A DNA stretch of 64,000 nucleotides from Flavobacteriaceae bacterium (GTDB lineage Bacteria > Bacteroidota > Bacteroidia > Flavobacteriales > Flavobacteriaceae). The position numbers and the translations under genes were made by a program. The stretch's first letter is position 1; every line of letters starts with the position of its first letter. Positions 9,021-17,433 of the stretch are shown piece after piece. The stretch lies in assembly GCA_024743095.1 (NCBI GenBank), contig JANSXF010000016.1, forward strand, positions 1-64,000, in the 5' to 3' direction. The notes below the pieces were generated by a model. The model was given only the letters and a program-made list of their open reading frames with translations, had not been told where the DNA came from and did not search any database.

Positions 9021-9208
9021 ATTCGGTTGTTCGATTTTTGGATGGTTCGATGATAAGTTGCCATCTTGACACAAATTCCACGAATCTTCACTAATTGAAT
9101 GCCGAGCCCTGAGCGGGGTCGAAGGGACATTCTTGTTCGATTGCTCGATTTTTGGATTGTTGGATTGTTGGATTGTTGGATGGTTCTATGGTTGGTCTTT
9201 AGGAAAGC

Positions 9209-9234
9209 GTTCTCGACTGCGCTCGAACTGACAA
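9209..9234. repeat. Dispersed module with core CTCGACTGCGCTCGAACTG
   Basis: The sequence is identical at 9209-9234, 11454-11479 and 11616-11641, each time followed by a TGATAATT-like tail. It shares the TCGACTnCGCTC core with the CCCTGAGCG module, so both belong to one wider repeat family. A diverged copy (22 of 26 bases) lies inside argS at 28741-28766. Confidence 0.8.
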
Positions 9235-9264
9235 GTGATAATTATTGACTGTCAACGGCCCACA

Positions 9265-9339
9265 GACTTCCGACTTCTGACTTCTGACTTCTGACCTCTG
9301 ACCTCTGACCTCTGACCTCTGACCTCTGACCTCTGACCT
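9265..9339. repeat. Heptanucleotide tandem array (CTGACCT / CTGACTT units)
   Basis: About ten tandem 7-bp units, first CTGACTT-like and then CTGACCT, run between the dispersed repeats and the terminator of the BspA-like gene. Because the unit is 7 bp, open frames cross it in every phase and give a false repeat peptide. The same array type occurs at 11663-11750. Confidence 0.85.
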
Positions 9340-9340
9340 T

Positions 9341-9378
9341 AAAAAAGAAAAAACCGGAAAAGCACTTGGCCTTCCCGG
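9341..9378 (-). terminator. Intrinsic terminator of the BspA-like gene
   Basis: Read on the minus strand, a 10-bp stem (9378-9369 with 9363-9354, two G-U pairs) closes a 5-nt loop and is followed by a U-rich tract (9353-9341). It begins 27 bp after the TAA at 9405-9407. That position supports 9405, not the internal TAG at 9555, as the original end of the gene. Confidence 0.8.
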
Positions 9379-9404
9379 AAATTTTATAGAAAATTAAATA
9401 ACTT

Positions 9405-11078
9405 TTAATTACAAACCTCTGAACCACCAAATGTAATAGTCCAATTATTAGGATCACTTGTCAATCCTAGATATGCAGTGAATCCATCTCCATCCTCACA
9501 AATATTAACTCCTGCTGCACCTAAAGTTACATTAGGTTGTACCTCTTGTGCGGCCTAGCCAATAAGCGTGTTGGAAAAATTCTGTGTGGACATTCCACTA
9601 TTGTCAAGCATATTGTACATATCCGCCACATTGCCGATATCCCAATTGCCCAAATCTTGGTCAAAAGAAGTGGCCTCACGGAACATTTCTCCCATAAACA
9701 TAACACTGGAGGTATCCCAACCACTGATATCCCCATTAAATGATTTGGCCGCACTGAACATCAGTGCCATATCTGTAACATTAGATGTGTCCCAGCCGCC
9801 GATATCCCCATCAAAGGATGTGGCCCCACTAAACATACCGCTCATGCTAGTCACATGGGAAACGTCCCAATCACCAATATCGCCATTAAAGGAAGTGGCA
9901 TAAGCAAACATACTATTCATGTCAGTTACATTCGACACGTCCCAGCCGCTGATATCCCCATCAAAGGATGAGGCATCACTAAACATACTTCCCATGTTTG
10001 TCACATGGGAAACATCCCAACCGCTAAGATCTCCGTTAAAGGATGTAGCATTTCTGAACATGTAACTTAAATTCGTTACATTGGATAGGTCGGGAGTATC
10101 CGTGGCATTGTACACCATATTGCTACAGTCTGTAAAAGAATCGCTTAGGTCTTCCCAGGCAATAGCACCCCATTTTTCAATACTTCTTAGTTTAACAGAA
10201 AGCGCTTTTATATAAGGAAATATTCCCTGAATGGCTACGGTATAGGTGCCAGCCGTATCGTATGTATGTTTGAGCAATTCATCTTCCGGTACAACATCGA
10301 TATGTTCAACAGTACCATCTCCCCAGTTAACAGTGAAGCTATAACTATACTGATCTCCAATTTCGAATGATATATCTTCCCCATCAGCTTCTGTTTTCCA
10401 TGTGGTCACAAAAGCTGCCTTATCGTTGGGATCGGCCTCGGCCACATCTTCAACGGTAATGGTTATAGTGGCCTCTACAGTTTCCTCGCTATCGGTAACA
10501 CTTACGGTAATGCTGTGCTCGGTCGCGGTCTCGTAATCCAACGTTTTTCCCTCTGCCAAGGTGAGTACACCGCTTTCAGAAACGGCGAATAGGTCGTTGT
10601 CGTTTTCGGTGAGTTCAAAGGTCAGGGCATCACCATCCGCATCGGTGGCTTCAATAGCGCCCATACTTTCACCAGCAACATGGTTCTCCAATATGGAAAA
10701 GTTTTGATCTGTCATTTCGGGGGCTTGGTTCAGCGTTTCTGTGCTTACCGTAAAGCTATCGGTACTGGTAGCGGTCTCGCCATCCACGGCCACGGAAATC
10801 TTGCCCGTTGTTGCCCCGGTAGGCACAACTACCTTGAGCTGGGTGGCGGTGGCAGCACTTACGGTGGCGGCTGTACCGCCAAACTTGACCGTATTGTCCG
10901 CTTTGGTGGTGGAGAAATTGGTTCCCGTAATGGTCACCTCGGTGCCCTCCGGGCCCGTTTTCGGTGCAAAACTGGATATTGTTGGTTTACTGGATGCCGG
11001 TGGTGTGTCCGGGCTATCGTCCTTTCCACAGGACCAGAACATGGCCACGGCCAATATTGAAAAAAGTAGCTTTTTCAT
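9405..11078 (-). pseudogene. BspA-like (DUF285) surface lipoprotein with IPT/TIG and cadherin domains, interrupted by in-frame TAG
   Basis: Starting at ATG 11078, a lipoprotein signal ([17 protein letters not shown], Cys17) precedes an IPT/TIG domain (residues about 32-112), a cadherin-like domain (119-212, [13 protein letters not shown]), a PKD-like segment with [11 protein letters not shown] (about 222-290) and seven 25-residue DUF285 repeats (from about 318, pattern MF..A.SF.GDI..WD.S.VT.M). The frame meets TAG at 9555-9557 after residue 507 (NTLIG). Reading on in the same frame gives 49 more codons starting AAQEVQPNVTLGA and a TAA at 9405-9407. Relatives normally read NTLIGWAAQ at this point, so the TAG replaces a TGG tryptophan codon by one base. 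A longer frame extends to 11339 but its extra N-terminus is heptamer-encoded and not credible. The truncated product may still be made; sequencing error is the alternative. Confidence 0.8.
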
Positions 11079-11223
11079 AATTTTTTTTGTTTTATGGATT
11101 ATATATTCTTGCCAAATTCGGGAGTTTCCACAAGGTTTTGGACCACCAATTGACGTATGCCCCATTTGAGTTGACGGATGATGGGTTTGGATTGATGGAG
11201 GTTTGGGTGAAAGGGTAAAAGGT

Positions 11224-11293
<70 letters not shown>

Positions 11294-11352
11294 AAATAAT
11301 GATTCGACTGTTGGATTGTTGGATAACTAGATAGTTCAATTTCTGGTAGTTA

Positions 11353-11393
11353 TCTTGACACGAATTCCACGAATTTTCACTTATTGAATGCCG
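11353..11393. repeat. Dispersed 41-bp module beginning TCTTGACACGAATTCCACGA
   Basis: This module matches 9064-9104 at all but about four of 41 bases, in the same orientation, on opposite sides of the BspA-like gene. A shorter inverted copy lies at 32859-32878. It carries the internal palindrome-like stretch GTGGAATTCGTG on the other strand. Confidence 0.8.
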
Positions 11394-11662
11394 GACCCTG
11401 AGCGGAGCCGAAGGGACATTCAGATTCTATGGCGTAGAGGTAATGGGCAAAGGGTTCTCGACTGCGCTCGAACTGACAATTGATAATTGTTGACTGCCCA
11501 CTGCCAACTGATTATTGCGTTCCGAACTGGACCCTGAGCGGAGTCGAAGGGACGTTCTTATTCGATTATTGGATTATTGGATTATTCGATGGCGATGGTT
11601 GGTCTTTAGGAAAGGGTTCTCGACTGCGCTCGAACTGACAATTGATAATTATTGACTGCCAA

Positions 11663-11750
11663 CTGACCTCTGACTTCCGACTTCTGACCTCTGACTTCTG
11701 ACCTCTGACCTCTGACCTCTGACCTCTGACCCCTGACTTCCGACATCCGA
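11663..11750. repeat. Heptanucleotide tandem array (CTGACCT / CTTCTGA units)
   Basis: About twelve imperfect 7-bp units of the same type as at 9265-9339. The array ends 16 bp before the stop codon of the sterol-desaturase-like gene. Confidence 0.85.
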
Positions 11751-11765
11751 CTTTTTCGAGACATC

Positions 11766-12596
11766 CTAACCCTCGGTAGTAGGTCTTCTGTATTTATGGA
11801 AAGGTTGCTTTAGCAATCCCTTGATGCTACTGTTCTCTTTTTCGTCTGGAAAGGTATCCACACCGTATACGATATCCTTTGAATCCAAATACATGTAGGT
11901 ACCGAACATACGGTCCCAAATGGAAAAGATATTTCCGTAGTTGGAATCGGTATAGGGCAATTGGTAATGATGGTGCACTTTGTGCATATCGGGACTTACA
12001 ATTATCCAACTAATGGCTTTGTCCACTTTTTTGGGCAAACTTATATTGGCATGGTTGAACTGTGAAAACACAACAGACAGACTTTGGTAGAGCATAATGA
12101 TACCGATGGGCGCACCAACGATTATAACTCCTGCCAAGGTAAACGTATATCTTATCAAACTTTCGAGTGGATGATGCCTGTTTGCCGTAGTAGTATCCAC
12201 ATTATGATCGGAATGGTGCACCAAGTGAACCATCCACAACGGTTTCACCTTATGTTCCACCCAATGTGCGGCGTAGGCCCCGATAAGGTCCAAGAGCATT
12301 ACACCAAGAACAACGTAAAGCCACAACGGCATTTCGGGCAGCCAGTTGATGATCCCAAATTGGTTTTCCACCGCCCAGTCCGAAGATTTCAACAACAAAA
12401 ACGCCAGCGGAAAATTCACTATAATCGTGGTCAACGTAAAAAAGAAATTGGGAACGGAATGCTTCCATTTTTTATAGGGGACGTTGAACAAGGGAACAAT
12501 TCCTTCCAAAACCCAGAAAAAAGTGATTCCTCCCACCAAAATCAAGCTTCGGTGCAAAGAAGGGATGGTCTCAAAATATGAAATCAATTGCTCCAT
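11766..12596 (-). CDS. Sterol desaturase / fatty acid hydroxylase superfamily membrane protein
   Basis: The 276-residue integral membrane protein has helices near residues 15-35, 50-70, 90-112 and 150-175. The di-iron histidine clusters of the family are present: HWVEH (111-115), HLVHHSDH (124-131), HH (141-142) and a C-terminal HKVHHHY. Such enzymes hydroxylate or desaturate lipids, sterols, hopanoids or carotenoids with oxygen. The gene follows ykgJ-like at 21 bp on the same strand, so they may be co-transcribed. A TATATTTG box at 12609-12602 could give a second, almost leaderless transcript starting at the ATG. The lipid substrate cannot be told from the sequence. Confidence 0.88.
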   Translation of the reverse strand: MEQLISYFETIPSLHRSLILVGGITFFWVLEGIVPLFNVPYKKWKHSVPNFFFTLTTIIVNFPLAFLLLKSSDWAVENQFGIINWLPEMPLWLYVVLGVMLLDLIGAYAAHWVEHKVKPLWMVHLVHHSDHNVDTTTANRHHPLESLIRYTFTLAGVIIVGAPIGIIMLYQSLSVVFSQFNHANISLPKKVDKAISWIIVSPDMHKVHHHYQLPYTDSNYGNIFSIWDRMFGTYMYLDSKDIVYGVDTFPDEKENSSIKGLLKQPFHKYRRPTTEG

Positions 12597-12617
12597 TCCT
12601 TCAAATATAGCAAATCA

Positions 12618-13112
12618 TTAAAATTTTATCGATTTTTTCATCTCCTCGACAATGTTAAAAGCTGCCGGGCAAATGGCCACATTTTTTAAGGTAAGATTGG
12701 AAATCTGCTGGAACTTTTTACGGTCCGTATGTGGGAACTCGCGACAGGCTTTGGGACGGACATCATAAATGGAACAGTAATTATCGGCACCTAAAAAAGT
12801 ACAGGGAACGCTCTGTAGTACATAATCGTTCTCTTCATCCACCCGCAAAAACTCATCAATAAATTGGGAGGGTTTAATCCGAAAATGTTTGGCGATTCGT
12901 TCCACATCGGCATTGGTGAACAATGGGCCCGTGGTTTTGCAACAGTTGGCGCAAGTAAGGCAATCCGTGCGTTCAAACTCGGCCTCGTGCAGTTCTTGCA
13001 TGGTATAGTCGAGGTCCTTTGGCGGACGTTTTTTCAGCTTTGCGAAAAACTTTTTGTTCTCCGAATGCTTTTCCCTGGCCTTTTGCGGTAAATCCCTGAG
13101 TATTCCCTCCAT
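12618..13112 (-). CDS. YkgJ family cysteine-cluster protein
   Basis: I take the ATG at 13112 (MEGILRDLPQKAREK), giving 164 residues; an ATG three codons upstream lies inside a probable -7 box. The eight-cysteine pattern of the YkgJ/UPF0153 family is visible: CLTCANCC (about residues 51-58), then CTFLGADNYC, KACREFP and a later AICPAA. These cysteines probably hold a metal or iron-sulfur cluster; the biochemical role of the family is not established. The gene is divergent from the methyltransferase (73 bp between starts) and probably leads the sterol-desaturase-like gene downstream. Confidence 0.85.
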   Translation of the reverse strand: MEGILRDLPQKAREKHSENKKFFAKLKKRPPKDLDYTMQELHEAEFERTDCLTCANCCKTTGPLFTNADVERIAKHFRIKPSQFIDEFLRVDEENDYVLQSVPCTFLGADNYCSIYDVRPKACREFPHTDRKKFQQISNLTLKNVAICPAAFNIVEEMKKSIKF

Positions 13113-13118
13113 AATGCA

Positions 13119-13146
13119 CAAACTTATCCATTTTAAACCTTTTCAA
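13119..13146 (-). promoter_or_regulatory. Candidate promoter for the ykgJ-like gene
   Basis: On the minus strand TTG (13146-13144), 17 bp, then TAAGTTTG (13126-13119) match the Bacteroidota -33/-7 pattern. Transcription would start at about 13112-13115, that is at or next to the chosen ATG, predicting an almost leaderless mRNA. Confidence 0.45.
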
Positions 13147-13185
13147 GCAATTAAAGTCCCACCTTTGCAAAAACAAACCAAAGCT

Positions 13186-13899
13186 ATGGCAGATGTTTTT
13201 GGAATGGCCCTGGAAGATTATCAAAATGGCCGGTACACGGAAGACATAAAAACCTTTTCCTCCTTGGATGAAGAAGATGTGATTCCTGTCCCCTATTTGT
13301 TCCGAACGTTTGATGAAATGCCCAAAATTGAACAGAAGGCCTTAAAACTAGCCAAGGGTAAAGTCTTGGATATTGGGGCCGGAGCAGGAAGCCACTCACT
13401 ATATTTACAGGAGAAAGGAATGGATGTAACGGCGTTGGACAACTCCGAAGGCGCTATTACCGTATGCAAGGACAGAGGAATTAAATCTACTGTATTGAAC
13501 AACGTTCTGGACTACTCAACAGAAAAGTATGATACCCTGTTATTGTTGATGAACGGAATTGGTCTGGCGGGCAAACTGAAGGATTTAAGTCCTTTTTTAC
13601 AACATTTGACGTCATTATTGCGACCTAACGGACAAATATTATTGGATTCCAGTGACATTGTGTACATGTTTGAACAGGATGATGACGGAGGCTATTGGAT
13701 TCCAGATGATGGCACTTATTACGGTGAAGTCGAATTTGAAATGGAGTACAAAAAACAAAAAAGCAAACCTTTTGACTGGGTTTACGTAGATATCAATACG
13801 CTGCAAAATGCTTGTGAGTCGAACGGTTTTAACTGTGAGCTTATAATTTCGGGCGAACATTACGATTATTTGGCAAGACTCACCTTAAAAGAATACTAG
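13186..13899 (+). CDS. Class I SAM-dependent methyltransferase
   Basis: The chosen ATG at 13186 gives 237 residues starting MADVFGMALEDYQNG, where related proteins begin; the open frame upstream to 13054 overlaps the divergent gene and is not needed. The SAM-binding motif I is GKVLDIGAGAGSHSLYL (about residues 60-76), followed by the acidic motif II (VTALDNSEGAI) and a hydrophobic core strand (YDTLLLLMNGIG). The C-terminal part (MEYKKQKSKPFDWVYVD) is typical of small-molecule methyltransferases of unknown substrate. No neighbour suggests a pathway. A 7-of-8 match to the -7 box (CACCTTTG) precedes the start. Confidence 0.82.
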   Translation: MADVFGMALEDYQNGRYTEDIKTFSSLDEEDVIPVPYLFRTFDEMPKIEQKALKLAKGKVLDIGAGAGSHSLYLQEKGMDVTALDNSEGAITVCKDRGIKSTVLNNVLDYSTEKYDTLLLLMNGIGLAGKLKDLSPFLQHLTSLLRPNGQILLDSSDIVYMFEQDDDGGYWIPDDGTYYGEVEFEMEYKKQKSKPFDWVYVDINTLQNACESNGFNCELIISGEHYDYLARLTLKEY

Positions 13900-13931
13900 T
13901 TTCCAATTTGAAGCGTTCTACCTTATATTAG

Positions 13932-14735
13932 ATGGTTATGAAAAAAATTGCTCTTTTTGCCTTATGTAGTTTTGGGTTATTGATTGGTTGTTCCAAGGAT
14001 ACCGATGTCTCATCGCCAAAATCCAATACCAATCTTATGGCCGGAAATCGCTTGACCACAGGTGCATCCGCCCGGGACTTTCTTTCCAATGATACTTATG
14101 ACAGACTCTTGATCGAGATTGATTATGTTACAGGTTTTGCACCAACGGCAGGGGCCATAGCCAACTTTGAAGAATTTTTAAGAGCGCGTACCCACAAAGA
14201 AATTATTGAATTCACCTATTCCGCGGTCACCTCCCCCAACGAGGAAAGTTTGTCGCTTGATAGGGTAGTAGAACTAGAAGAAGAAAATAGGGGCGAATAT
14301 AACAATGGTTCAACCTTGGCAATACACATATATTTCGCAGATGCCCCTGCCGAAAGTGATGATGAAAGTGAAGGGTTGGTGACTTTGGGCGCTGTATATC
14401 GAAACACCTCCATGGTTATTTATGAATCCACCATTAAAGATATGGCCAACAGTAGCACGACCGTAAGCACCGAAGAGATTGAAACGGCTACCATACTCCA
14501 TGAATTCGGTCATTTGTTCGGATTGGTGAACCTTTCCACGGAATCGGTAAACGACCACGAAGATTCCGAATCTGAAAATCATTGTAATGTAGATGGCTGT
14601 TTGATGCGCTCCGAATTGCAGTTTGGAAGATCTTTGCTCAAGCAAATGGAGAAAAACACATCCAAGGGCTTGGCTTCCATTCCCAGTTTAGGCGCTGAAT
14701 GTCTTTTGGATCTTCAAAAATACGGAGGGCGTTGA
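13932..14735 (+). CDS. Lipoprotein zinc metalloprotease (HExxH)
   Basis: The product (267 residues from 13932, or 265 from the second ATG at 13938) begins with a lipoprotein signal ending LLIGCSK. The zinc motif HEFGHLFGLVN starts at His190, with the extended HExxHxxGxx-type spacing of metzincin-like enzymes. Downstream NHCNVDGCLM supplies two cysteines and a Met, resembling the Met-turn of that clan. It should be anchored at the cell envelope as a peptidase. It converges with queE (8 bp between stops). Annotated relatives in Flavobacteriaceae are called membrane metalloprotease; the substrate is unknown. Confidence 0.8.
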   Translation: MVMKKIALFALCSFGLLIGCSKDTDVSSPKSNTNLMAGNRLTTGASARDFLSNDTYDRLLIEIDYVTGFAPTAGAIANFEEFLRARTHKEIIEFTYSAVTSPNEESLSLDRVVELEEENRGEYNNGSTLAIHIYFADAPAESDDESEGLVTLGAVYRNTSMVIYESTIKDMANSSTTVSTEEIETATILHEFGHLFGLVNLSTESVNDHEDSESENHCNVDGCLMRSELQFGRSLLKQMEKNTSKGLASIPSLGAECLLDLQKYGGR

Positions 14736-14743
14736 TTGTCCTC

Positions 14744-15376
14744 TTAGGGAATATTTAAATATTTATGTGTCTGTAGGGAAACCTTCCACTTGGGATGTTT
14801 CATCACATAATCCACTATCAACGGAACCATTTTATCGCGAACGCTCCATTCCGGCTGTAGGTAAAGAATACAATCCTTCCCAACTTGAGCCGCTTGTTCC
14901 TCGGCAAAAATAAAGTCGTGCCTGTTGTACACGATTACCTTAAGCTCGTGCGCTCTTTTGTAGATCTCCCCCTCAGGAAGCTTGTTCTTTTTCGGAGATA
15001 GGCAAATCCAATCCCAAACACCCGTCAACGGGTACGCGCCTGAAGTTTCGATATGGATTTTCATATCCTTTGCCTTCAGACCTTGGGTGAGCGGCCCCAT
15101 ATCCCAAGTTAGCGGTTCTCCGCCGGTAATCACTATGGTATCGGAATATTTCTCGGCATTGGCCACAATGCTATCTATTGCCGTGGGCGGATGGGTCTGC
15201 GCATTCCAACTTTCCTTGACATCGCACCAGTGGCAACCCACATCGCACCCTCCTACCCTAATAAAGTAGGCGGCCGTTCCCTTGTGGTACCCTTCCCCTT
15301 GAATGGTATAAAATTCTTCCATCAGGGGCAGCATCAAGCCCTTTTCCACCAAATCCATCACGTTTTCTTCTACCAT
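14744..15376 (-). CDS. queE: 7-carboxy-7-deazaguanine synthase QueE
   Basis: The start at 15376 (MVEENVMDLVEKG) gives 210 residues, the family length; the frame continues upstream into ridA-overlapping sequence and is not real there. This radical-SAM enzyme turns 6-carboxytetrahydropterin into 7-carboxy-7-deazaguanine for queuosine. Diagnostic are EEFYTIQGEGYHKG near the N-terminus, the cluster motif GGCDVGCHWCD (Cx3Cx2C spacing, as in the E. coli type), and TGGEPLTW for SAM binding. It lies 32 bp after ridA on the same strand. No other queuosine gene is in the window. Confidence 0.93.
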   Translation of the reverse strand: MVEENVMDLVEKGLMLPLMEEFYTIQGEGYHKGTAAYFIRVGGCDVGCHWCDVKESWNAQTHPPTAIDSIVANAEKYSDTIVITGGEPLTWDMGPLTQGLKAKDMKIHIETSGAYPLTGVWDWICLSPKKNKLPEGEIYKRAHELKVIVYNRHDFIFAEEQAAQVGKDCILYLQPEWSVRDKMVPLIVDYVMKHPKWKVSLQTHKYLNIP

Positions 15377-15408
15377 GGTGCAAAGATAATCCACTTCGGT
15401 GGTTTCAC

Positions 15409-15861
15409 CTACTTTACAGCGATAACATCTATTTCTATATGGGCATTGGCAGCAAGGCCGCTGGCAGCATAAGTGGTCCTTGCCGGTTTCTTTGTAAAAA
15501 ATTGGATGTAAATCTCGTTGAAGGCTGCAAAGTCCTCTATATCCGCCAAGATTACGGTACATTTCACCACGTTGTCCAATGTCAAGCCATGCTGGGCCAA
15601 AACATCCTCAATATTTTTAATGGCCTGTCGGGTTTCTGCTTGAACCCCTCCTGCGACCAAAGTCCGGGTTGTTTGGTCCATACCTATCTGCCCGGCCAAA
15701 AAGTACATATTGCCCGCCTGTACCACATCACTAAATGGCGCATTTTGCTTTTTGGGTTCGTGTGATTTATAAAAAATAACTTCAGTGGGTCCTTGCCCAT
15801 AAGTGGTTGCCACAAAGCAACTCAACAAAACGGTCCAGATTGCACATTGCATAGGTTTCAT
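15409..15861 (-). CDS. RidA family protein with a signal peptide
   Basis: Starting at ATG 15861 the product has 150 residues: a signal peptide (MKPMQCAIWTVLLSCFVATTYGQ) followed by a complete RidA/YjgF domain. Family marks are GNMYFLAGQIGMD, TRQAIKNIEDVLAQHG, the substrate-binding arginine in KPARTTYAASGL, and the terminal AHIEIDVIAV. Cytosolic RidA hydrolyses reactive enamine/imine intermediates; an exported member must have another substrate or role, since those intermediates arise in the cytosol. The gene probably forms a short transcript with queE and is divergent from the HerA-like gene with 56 bp between starts. Confidence 0.85.
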   Translation of the reverse strand: MKPMQCAIWTVLLSCFVATTYGQGPTEVIFYKSHEPKKQNAPFSDVVQAGNMYFLAGQIGMDQTTRTLVAGGVQAETRQAIKNIEDVLAQHGLTLDNVVKCTVILADIEDFAAFNEIYIQFFTKKPARTTYAASGLAANAHIEIDVIAVK

Positions 15862-15917
15862 AATCTCATTTTTAGTTTTGCTTAAAATTACCCTATTTTT
15901 ATCGCAAATTGGATGCA

Positions 15918-17426
15918 ATGGGCAACAAAGAAAAATTCTTCGAGCATTTGGAACAAGGGTACGCCATGAAGGGCGATTACATTACTGTTGGAGCAGGAAT
16001 GCTGGATGGTGAAACTTTGACCAATGCCTATGTAAAGGTTCCCTTAAAAACAATGAACCGCCATGGGCTGATTGCCGGGGCAACGGGTACGGGAAAGACC
16101 AAAACGCTACAAGTTTTGGCGGAAAACCTATCCGACAAAGGGATTCCCGTGTTGCTCATGGACCTTAAAGGTGACCTGAGCGGTATTGCACAACCAAGCC
16201 CTGGCCATGCCAAAATAGATGAACGCCAAGAAAAAATAGGTCTGCCATTCGAAGCCAAAGGATTCCCTGTGGAAATCCTGTCGCTTTCCGAACAAGGCGG
16301 AGTACGGCTACGGGCCACGGTTTCGGAGTTTGGGCCCGTGCTGCTTTCCAGAATTTTGGACCTTAGCGTAACACAGGAAGGCATTGTTGCGGTAATATTC
16401 AAATATTGCGATGACAACAAGCTTCCCCTTTTGGACCTAAGGGACTTTAAAAAGGTGTTACAATATGCTACTGGCGAAGGAAAGGAAGAATTTCAAAAAG
16501 CCTACGGGCGAATCTCCACCAGTTCCACCGGCACCATATTGAGAAAGGTAATTGAACTGGAACAACAAGGTGCGGACCTTTTCTTTGGAGAAAAATCCTT
16601 TGATGTAGATGATCTAACGCGTATCGATGAAAACGGGCGGGGTTATGTGAACATTATCCGTTTGACAGATATTCAGGACCGTCCCAAATTGTTCTCAACA
16701 TTTATGTTGAGCCTTTTGGCCGAAATTTATGCCACTTTTCCAGAACAAGGAGATAGCGAACGTCCTGAACTGGTCCTATTTATTGATGAAGCCCACCTAA
16801 TTTTTGATAATGCCAGTAAAGCACTTTTGGACCAAATTGAAAGCATCGTTAAATTGATTCGTTCCAAAGGAATTGGACTCTATTTCGTTACGCAAAACCC
16901 AACTGATGTGCCGGACGAGGTTTTGGCACAATTGGGGCTAAAAATACAGCACGCACTGCGCGCATTCACTGCCAAGGACCGCAAGGCAATAAAACTTACG
17001 GCACAGAACTATCCCATAACCGAATTTTATGATACCGCAGAGGTGCTGACCTCTTTGGGAACCGGAGAGGCCCTTGTCTCCGCTTTGGACGAAAAGGGAC
17101 GCCCTACTCCGTTGGCAGCCACCATGATGCGAGCCCCGATGAGCCGCATGGATATTTTAAGCGACTCGGAAATCAAGGATATACTGGACAACTCCAAATT
17201 GATAAAAAAATATAATGAAGAAATTGACCGTGAAAGTGCTTACGAAATCTTAACGGAAAAAATAGAAAGAGCCGAAAAAGAGGCAGAAAAGGAAAAAGAA
17301 GAAAAATCAACGGGCCGAAGATCATCAGGCCGCACCAGTACCCGAATGAACCCAGTGGTCAAAGTTTTGACCAGTGCAACATTTATAAGAGGTGTTTTAG
17401 GGGTATTAAAAAAAGTGATTCGATAA
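15918..17426 (+). CDS. HerA-like ATPase, DUF853 (YjgR) family
   Basis: I choose ATG 15918 (MGNKEKFFEHLEQG), 502 residues; the TTG three codons upstream is less likely. The Walker A motif is GATGTGKTKT (about residues 54-63) and the Walker B is LVLFIDEAHLIF (about residues 285-296). The C-terminal 70 residues are a charged coiled coil (EKIERAEKEAEKEKEEK) ending in a basic tail. The family is related to HerA/FtsK translocases but its biological role is unestablished. There is no NurA nuclease or defence gene nearby, so I do not read it as part of a defence island. A TAGTTTTG box at 15873-15880 may be its -7 element. Confidence 0.88.
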   Translation: MGNKEKFFEHLEQGYAMKGDYITVGAGMLDGETLTNAYVKVPLKTMNRHGLIAGATGTGKTKTLQVLAENLSDKGIPVLLMDLKGDLSGIAQPSPGHAKIDERQEKIGLPFEAKGFPVEILSLSEQGGVRLRATVSEFGPVLLSRILDLSVTQEGIVAVIFKYCDDNKLPLLDLRDFKKVLQYATGEGKEEFQKAYGRISTSSTGTILRKVIELEQQGADLFFGEKSFDVDDLTRIDENGRGYVNIIRLTDIQDRPKLFSTFMLSLLAEIYATFPEQGDSERPELVLFIDEAHLIFDNASKALLDQIESIVKLIRSKGIGLYFVTQNPTDVPDEVLAQLGLKIQHALRAFTAKDRKAIKLTAQNYPITEFYDTAEVLTSLGTGEALVSALDEKGRPTPLAATMMRAPMSRMDILSDSEIKDILDNSKLIKKYNEEIDRESAYEILTEKIERAEKEAEKEKEEKSTGRRSSGRTSTRMNPVVKVLTSATFIRGVLGVLKKVIR

Positions 17427-17433
17427 TTTTTAT

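Larger units (their letters stand above)
8867..9404. other. Gene-free mosaic repeat region, left flank of the BspA-like gene
   Basis: No credible gene lies here. The stretch is a mosaic of short low-complexity and dispersed repeats: GGATTGTT units (three in tandem at 9154-9177), GGTTCGAT words, two CCCTGAGCG..GTCGAAGGG modules (8993-9020 and 9107-9134), one TTGACAC-AATTCCACGAAT module (9064-9104), one CTCGACTGCGCTCGAACTG module (9209-9234), and a heptamer array (9265-9339). The same modules recur in the same orientation on the other side of the gene at 11353-11750. A terminator for the minus-strand gene ends the region. Confidence 0.8.

Noticed and set aside
9242-9457. 71-residue minus-strand frame with QRSEVRG repeats
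   Set aside because: Same artefact from the CTGACCT array; it also overlaps the terminator and the end of the lipoprotein gene.
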